DNA of 64,000 nt from Bog-756 sp963738545 (GTDB lineage Bacteria > Actinomycetota > Acidimicrobiia > Acidimicrobiales > RAAP-2): the NCBI GenBank assembly GCA_963738545.1, contig CAVTXA010000008.1, positions 248,001 to 312,000 of the forward strand, read 5' to 3'. Shown one piece after another: positions 61,914 to 64,000 of the stretch (position 1 is the first letter of the stretch; each line of letters opens with the position of its first letter). A model generated the notes under the pieces. It was not told where the DNA came from. It saw only the letters and a list, made by a program, of their open reading frames with translations, and searched no databases. The translations under genes and the position numbers were made by a program.

Positions 61914-62468
61914 TTAGTCGGCCTCGGTGATGGTCACCGACTGGATGGTCACGTCCTCGGACGGAGCCCCTGACCGGCTGCCCACCGCCTCGATGGCCGT
62001 GACCACGTCGAGACCGTTGACCACCTTGCCGAACAGCGAGTAGCTGGGGGGCAGCGACACGCCGGAGGCACCGCTCACGATGAAGAACTGGCTGCCGTTG
62101 GTGTTCGGGCCGGCATTGGCCATGGCCAGCGAGCCGATCTCGTAGCGCCCCGGAGCGGGCAGTTCGTCGTTGAACCGGTAGCCCGGGCCACCGCGCCCCG
62201 AGCCTTCGGGATCGCCCCCCTGCAGCATGAAGCCCGGGATGATCCGGTGGAAGACGATGCCGTCGTAGTAGTGCCAGCGGGCCAGGAACACGAAGTTGTT
62301 GACCGTGGCCGGCGCAGCGATGGCATCGAGGGCGATGGTCATGGTCCCCTTCGAGGTCACCATCTCCGCGCTGTAGCGCTTGGCCGGGTCGATGATCATG
62401 GGCGGTGGGGCGTCGAACCGCTGGGTCTTGGGGCTGGAGCCGTCGACTGCGGGAACCTCTGGGGCCAT
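61914..62468 (-). CDS. cyclophilin-type peptidyl-prolyl cis-trans isomerase (cytosolic)
   Basis: A 184-residue cyclophilin that catalyses cis/trans isomerisation at prolines during folding. The core has FVFLARWHYYDGIVFHRIIP (with the catalytic Arg), GFMLQGGDPEGSGRGGPGYR, LAMANAGPNTNGSQFFIVSG and YSLFGKVVNGLDVVTAIEAV. The first 20 residues are flexible, with no signal peptide or helix. The ATG at 62468 has GAGGAG upstream at nine bases. It is the second of two adjacent cyclophilin genes on this strand, 73 bases after the membrane-anchored one, probably from duplication. Confidence 0.92.
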   Translation of the reverse strand: MAPEVPAVDGSSPKTQRFDAPPPMIIDPAKRYSAEMVTSKGTMTIALDAIAAPATVNNFVFLARWHYYDGIVFHRIIPGFMLQGGDPEGSGRGGPGYRFNDELPAPGRYEIGSLAMANAGPNTNGSQFFIVSGASGVSLPPSYSLFGKVVNGLDVVTAIEAVGSRSGAPSEDVTIQSVTITEAD

Positions 62469-62541
62469 CGTGGTCACTCCTCGCTGGTGCTGGGTTGGTT
62501 GGGGTACGGGAACGGGCATGCGGACCGGGGCGGTCCGCCGC

Positions 62542-63366
62542 CTACGACTCGGTGATGGTGACCGAGACCATCCGGTGCAGGGTGGTCGGGGTCCCGCTGG
62601 TGGATCCGGCGGCATTGATCTTGTCGACCACGGCCATCCCGGAGGTCACGGTGCCGAACAGGGAGTAGTTGGGCTGGAGGCTCTCCCCCTGGGACCCGGC
62701 CACGATGAAGAACTGGCTGCCGTTGGTGTTGGCCCCGGAGTTGGCCATGGCCACCGAGCCCAGTGGGTACTGGGGTGTGGCCGTCTTGGGCAGCTCGTCG
62801 GCGAACTCGTAGCCCGGCCCGCCGGTTCCCTTACCGGTGGGGTCCCCGGTCTGGTCCACGAAGGTCGGGATCACCCGGTGGAAGATGATGCAGTCGAAGA
62901 AGTGCTGGTTGGCCAAGAAGACGAAGCTGTTGACCGCCTTGGGCGCCTCTTTGGGGTCGAGCCGGATGGTGAACGGCCCGATGTCGGTGGTGACCGTGGC
63001 CGTGTAGGTCTTGGACGTGTCGATGGTCATCGGCGGGTAGGCCGAGTACGAGGGCTTGTTCAGGGTGGCGGAGAAGTTGGCGGGGCAGTCGGCCGAGGTG
63101 GTCATGGCGCTCGGCGCGGTGTTGCCCGAGCCGCCGGCCGGGGCGGGCTTGGTCGTGGTGGTGACCGGCTTGGACGTCGTCGTGGTGGCTGCCGTGGTCT
63201 TCTTTCCCGGCTTGAAGATTAGGTAGGAGATGCCGACCACCACGAGCGCCACGATGGTGACGGTGATGAACCGTCGGGTGTTCTGGCGACGCTTGACCGC
63301 CTTCTGCTCGGCGGCGAGCCGCGCCTGGCGGCCGGCCTTCTGGCGCTGACGTTTGTCGGTGGGCAC
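62542..63366 (-). CDS. membrane-anchored cyclophilin-type peptidyl-prolyl isomerase
   Basis: A 274-residue cyclophilin placed outside the membrane. A basic N-terminus (KRQRQKAGRQARLAAEQKAV) is followed by one helix (FITVTIVALVVVGISYLIF), a Thr/Pro/Lys linker, then the isomerase domain with FVFLANQHFFDCIIFHRVIP, GDPTGKGTGGPGYEFADELP, VAMANSGANTNGSQFFIVAG and YSLFGTVTSGMAVVDKINAA. The topology (N-in) puts the isomerase domain in the extracytoplasmic space, where it could help fold secreted proteins such as those encoded here. It begins with GTG at 63366, eight bases after a TACCCT box, and is divergent from lysC. Confidence 0.9.
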   Translation of the reverse strand: MPTDKRQRQKAGRQARLAAEQKAVKRRQNTRRFITVTIVALVVVGISYLIFKPGKKTTAATTTTSKPVTTTTKPAPAGGSGNTAPSAMTTSADCPANFSATLNKPSYSAYPPMTIDTSKTYTATVTTDIGPFTIRLDPKEAPKAVNSFVFLANQHFFDCIIFHRVIPTFVDQTGDPTGKGTGGPGYEFADELPKTATPQYPLGSVAMANSGANTNGSQFFIVAGSQGESLQPNYSLFGTVTSGMAVVDKINAAGSTSGTPTTLHRMVSVTITES

Positions 63367-63374
63367 GGGGGTTC

Positions 63375-63380
63375 AGGGTA
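63375..63380 (-). promoter_or_regulatory. -10 box (TACCCT) of the membrane cyclophilin gene
   Basis: TACCCT on the minus strand, eight bases, then GTG at 63366. Same layout as the other leaderless genes. Confidence 0.5.
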
Positions 63381-63447
63381 GCCGGTCCCACCTGGGGCAC
63401 CGGTGTCGCCCGGCGGGAGGCCGGACCGTCCCCCGAGGTGGCCCCTG

Positions 63448-63453
63448 TAGCCT
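63448..63453 (+). promoter_or_regulatory. -10 box (TAGCCT) of lysC
   Basis: TAGCCT, eight bases, then the ATG of aspartokinase at 63462; no ribosome-binding site. Confidence 0.55.
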
Positions 63454-63461
63454 TGACCCCC

Positions 63462-64000
63462 ATGTCGCTGGTGGTGCAGAAGTTCGGTGGGACGTCGGTC
63501 GCCGACGCGGATCGGATCCGCGCCGTCGCCGATCACGTGGCGCGTTCGCGTCGGGCGGGCGACGACGTGGTCGTGGTGGTGAGTGCCATGGGCAAGACAA
63601 CCGACGAACTGGTCCGGCTGGCTGATGACGTGAGCTCGGTCCAACCCTCCCGCGAGCTGGACATGCTGCTGAGCTCCGGGGAGCGCATCTCGATGTCCCT
63701 CCTGTGCATGGCCCTGGCCGGGCTCGGGGTCGAAGCCACCTCCTACACCGGTAGCCAGGCGGGGATCATCACCGACGCCGTCCACACCCGGGCCAAGATC
63801 GTCGAGATCAAGGCCGACCGCCTGCGGGCCACCCTGGACGGGGGTGGGGTCCCGGTGGTGGCCGGCTTCCAAGGCATGTCGGTGGACCGGGACGTCACCA
63901 CGTTGGGTCGGGGCGGTTCGGACACCACGGCGGTGGCGTTGGCCGCCGTGCTGGACGCCGATGTCTGCGAGATCTACACCGATGTGCCCGGGGTGTTCAG
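63462..64000 (+). CDS. lysC: aspartate kinase, N-terminal part (cut by window edge)
   Basis: First enzyme of the aspartate pathway to lysine, threonine and methionine: phosphorylates aspartate. The visible 179 codons contain the kinase signature VVQKFGGTSVADADRIRAVA, the helix VVVVSAMGKTTDELV, the substrate region LDMLLSSGERISMSLLCMAL, and GFQGMSVDRDVTTLGRGGSD with the catalytic GRGGSDTTA. The C-terminal part with the regulatory ACT domains lies outside. The family's usual actinobacterial partner, aspartate-semialdehyde dehydrogenase, would be expected downstream but cannot be seen. Transcription is probably leaderless from the TAGCCT box. Confidence 0.93.
   Translation, partial: MSLVVQKFGGTSVADADRIRAVADHVARSRRAGDDVVVVVSAMGKTTDELVRLADDVSSVQPSRELDMLLSSGERISMSLLCMALAGLGVEATSYTGSQAGIITDAVHTRAKIVEIKADRLRATLDGGGVPVVAGFQGMSVDRDVTTLGRGGSDTTAVALAAVLDADVCEIYTDVPGVF

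Overview
The window is a high-GC, gene-dense chromosomal segment of an actinobacterium. GTG and TTG starts are frequent, start/stop overlaps (ATGA, GTGA, TTGA) are common, and there is a MarP-type protease, an acyl-CoA carboxylase epsilon subunit, DUF3097 and DUF2510 proteins. The secreted proteins carry tandem 'GYWLVASDGGIF' repeats and the region encodes most of an ethylmalonyl-CoA route. I infer Actinomycetota, most likely class Acidimicrobiia. I see no insertion sequence, prophage, CRISPR array or replication origin.

Layout. 1-5.2 kb (minus strand): amino-acid permease (cut by the window edge), PLP decarboxylase, small-molecule methyltransferase, and a restriction-modification-like pair. 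5.4-14.2 kb: a repeat lipoprotein, a MarP-like protease, a GH15 enzyme with a lysine-rich tail, an MBL hydrolase, a membrane esterase and a DMT transporter. 14.5-17.1 kb: a secreted metallophosphoesterase with a repeat tail, closed by a strong hairpin. 17.2-23.3 kb: tRNA-Lys, a second membrane esterase, lysS, and a translationally coupled metallophosphoesterase/membrane/DUF2156 (MprF-like) gene broken by one extra base. 23.3-27.8 kb: small regulatory and unknown genes (DUF2510/coiled coil, EAL, Cys-rich BlaI-like repressor, tRNA-Ser, HAD phosphatase, a zinc-ribbon-like small protein).

28.3-36.2 kb is a tightly packed five-gene operon for the cell surface: a GT2/GtrA/HprK-like triple fusion, a GT39-type glycosyltransferase, a phosphoesterase, a membrane protein and a GH99-like lipoprotein. 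It looks like a lipid-linked-sugar protein glycosylation system. Next to it (36.3-43.7 kb) are two very large or repetitive Ser/Thr-rich secreted proteins that could be clients.

43.7-48.1 kb is housekeeping: tadA, tRNA-Ser, SRP RNA (ffs), dnaX, recR and a SixA-like phosphatase. 48.2-58.6 kb holds acetyl-CoA acetyltransferase, crotonyl-CoA carboxylase/reductase, epimerase, acyl-CoA carboxylase beta and epsilon, ethylmalonyl-CoA mutase and 3-hydroxybutyryl-CoA dehydrogenase, interrupted by a GIY-YIG protein and DUF3097. Together these could convert acetyl-CoA to crotonyl-CoA, carboxylate it reductively and isomerise the product. The end (58.7-64 kb) has an SDR, an HSL-type esterase, an S51-like peptidase, two cyclophilins and the start of aspartokinase.

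Several genes have a TAnnnT hexamer six to eight bases before the start codon and no Shine-Dalgarno sequence. I read this as leaderless transcription.
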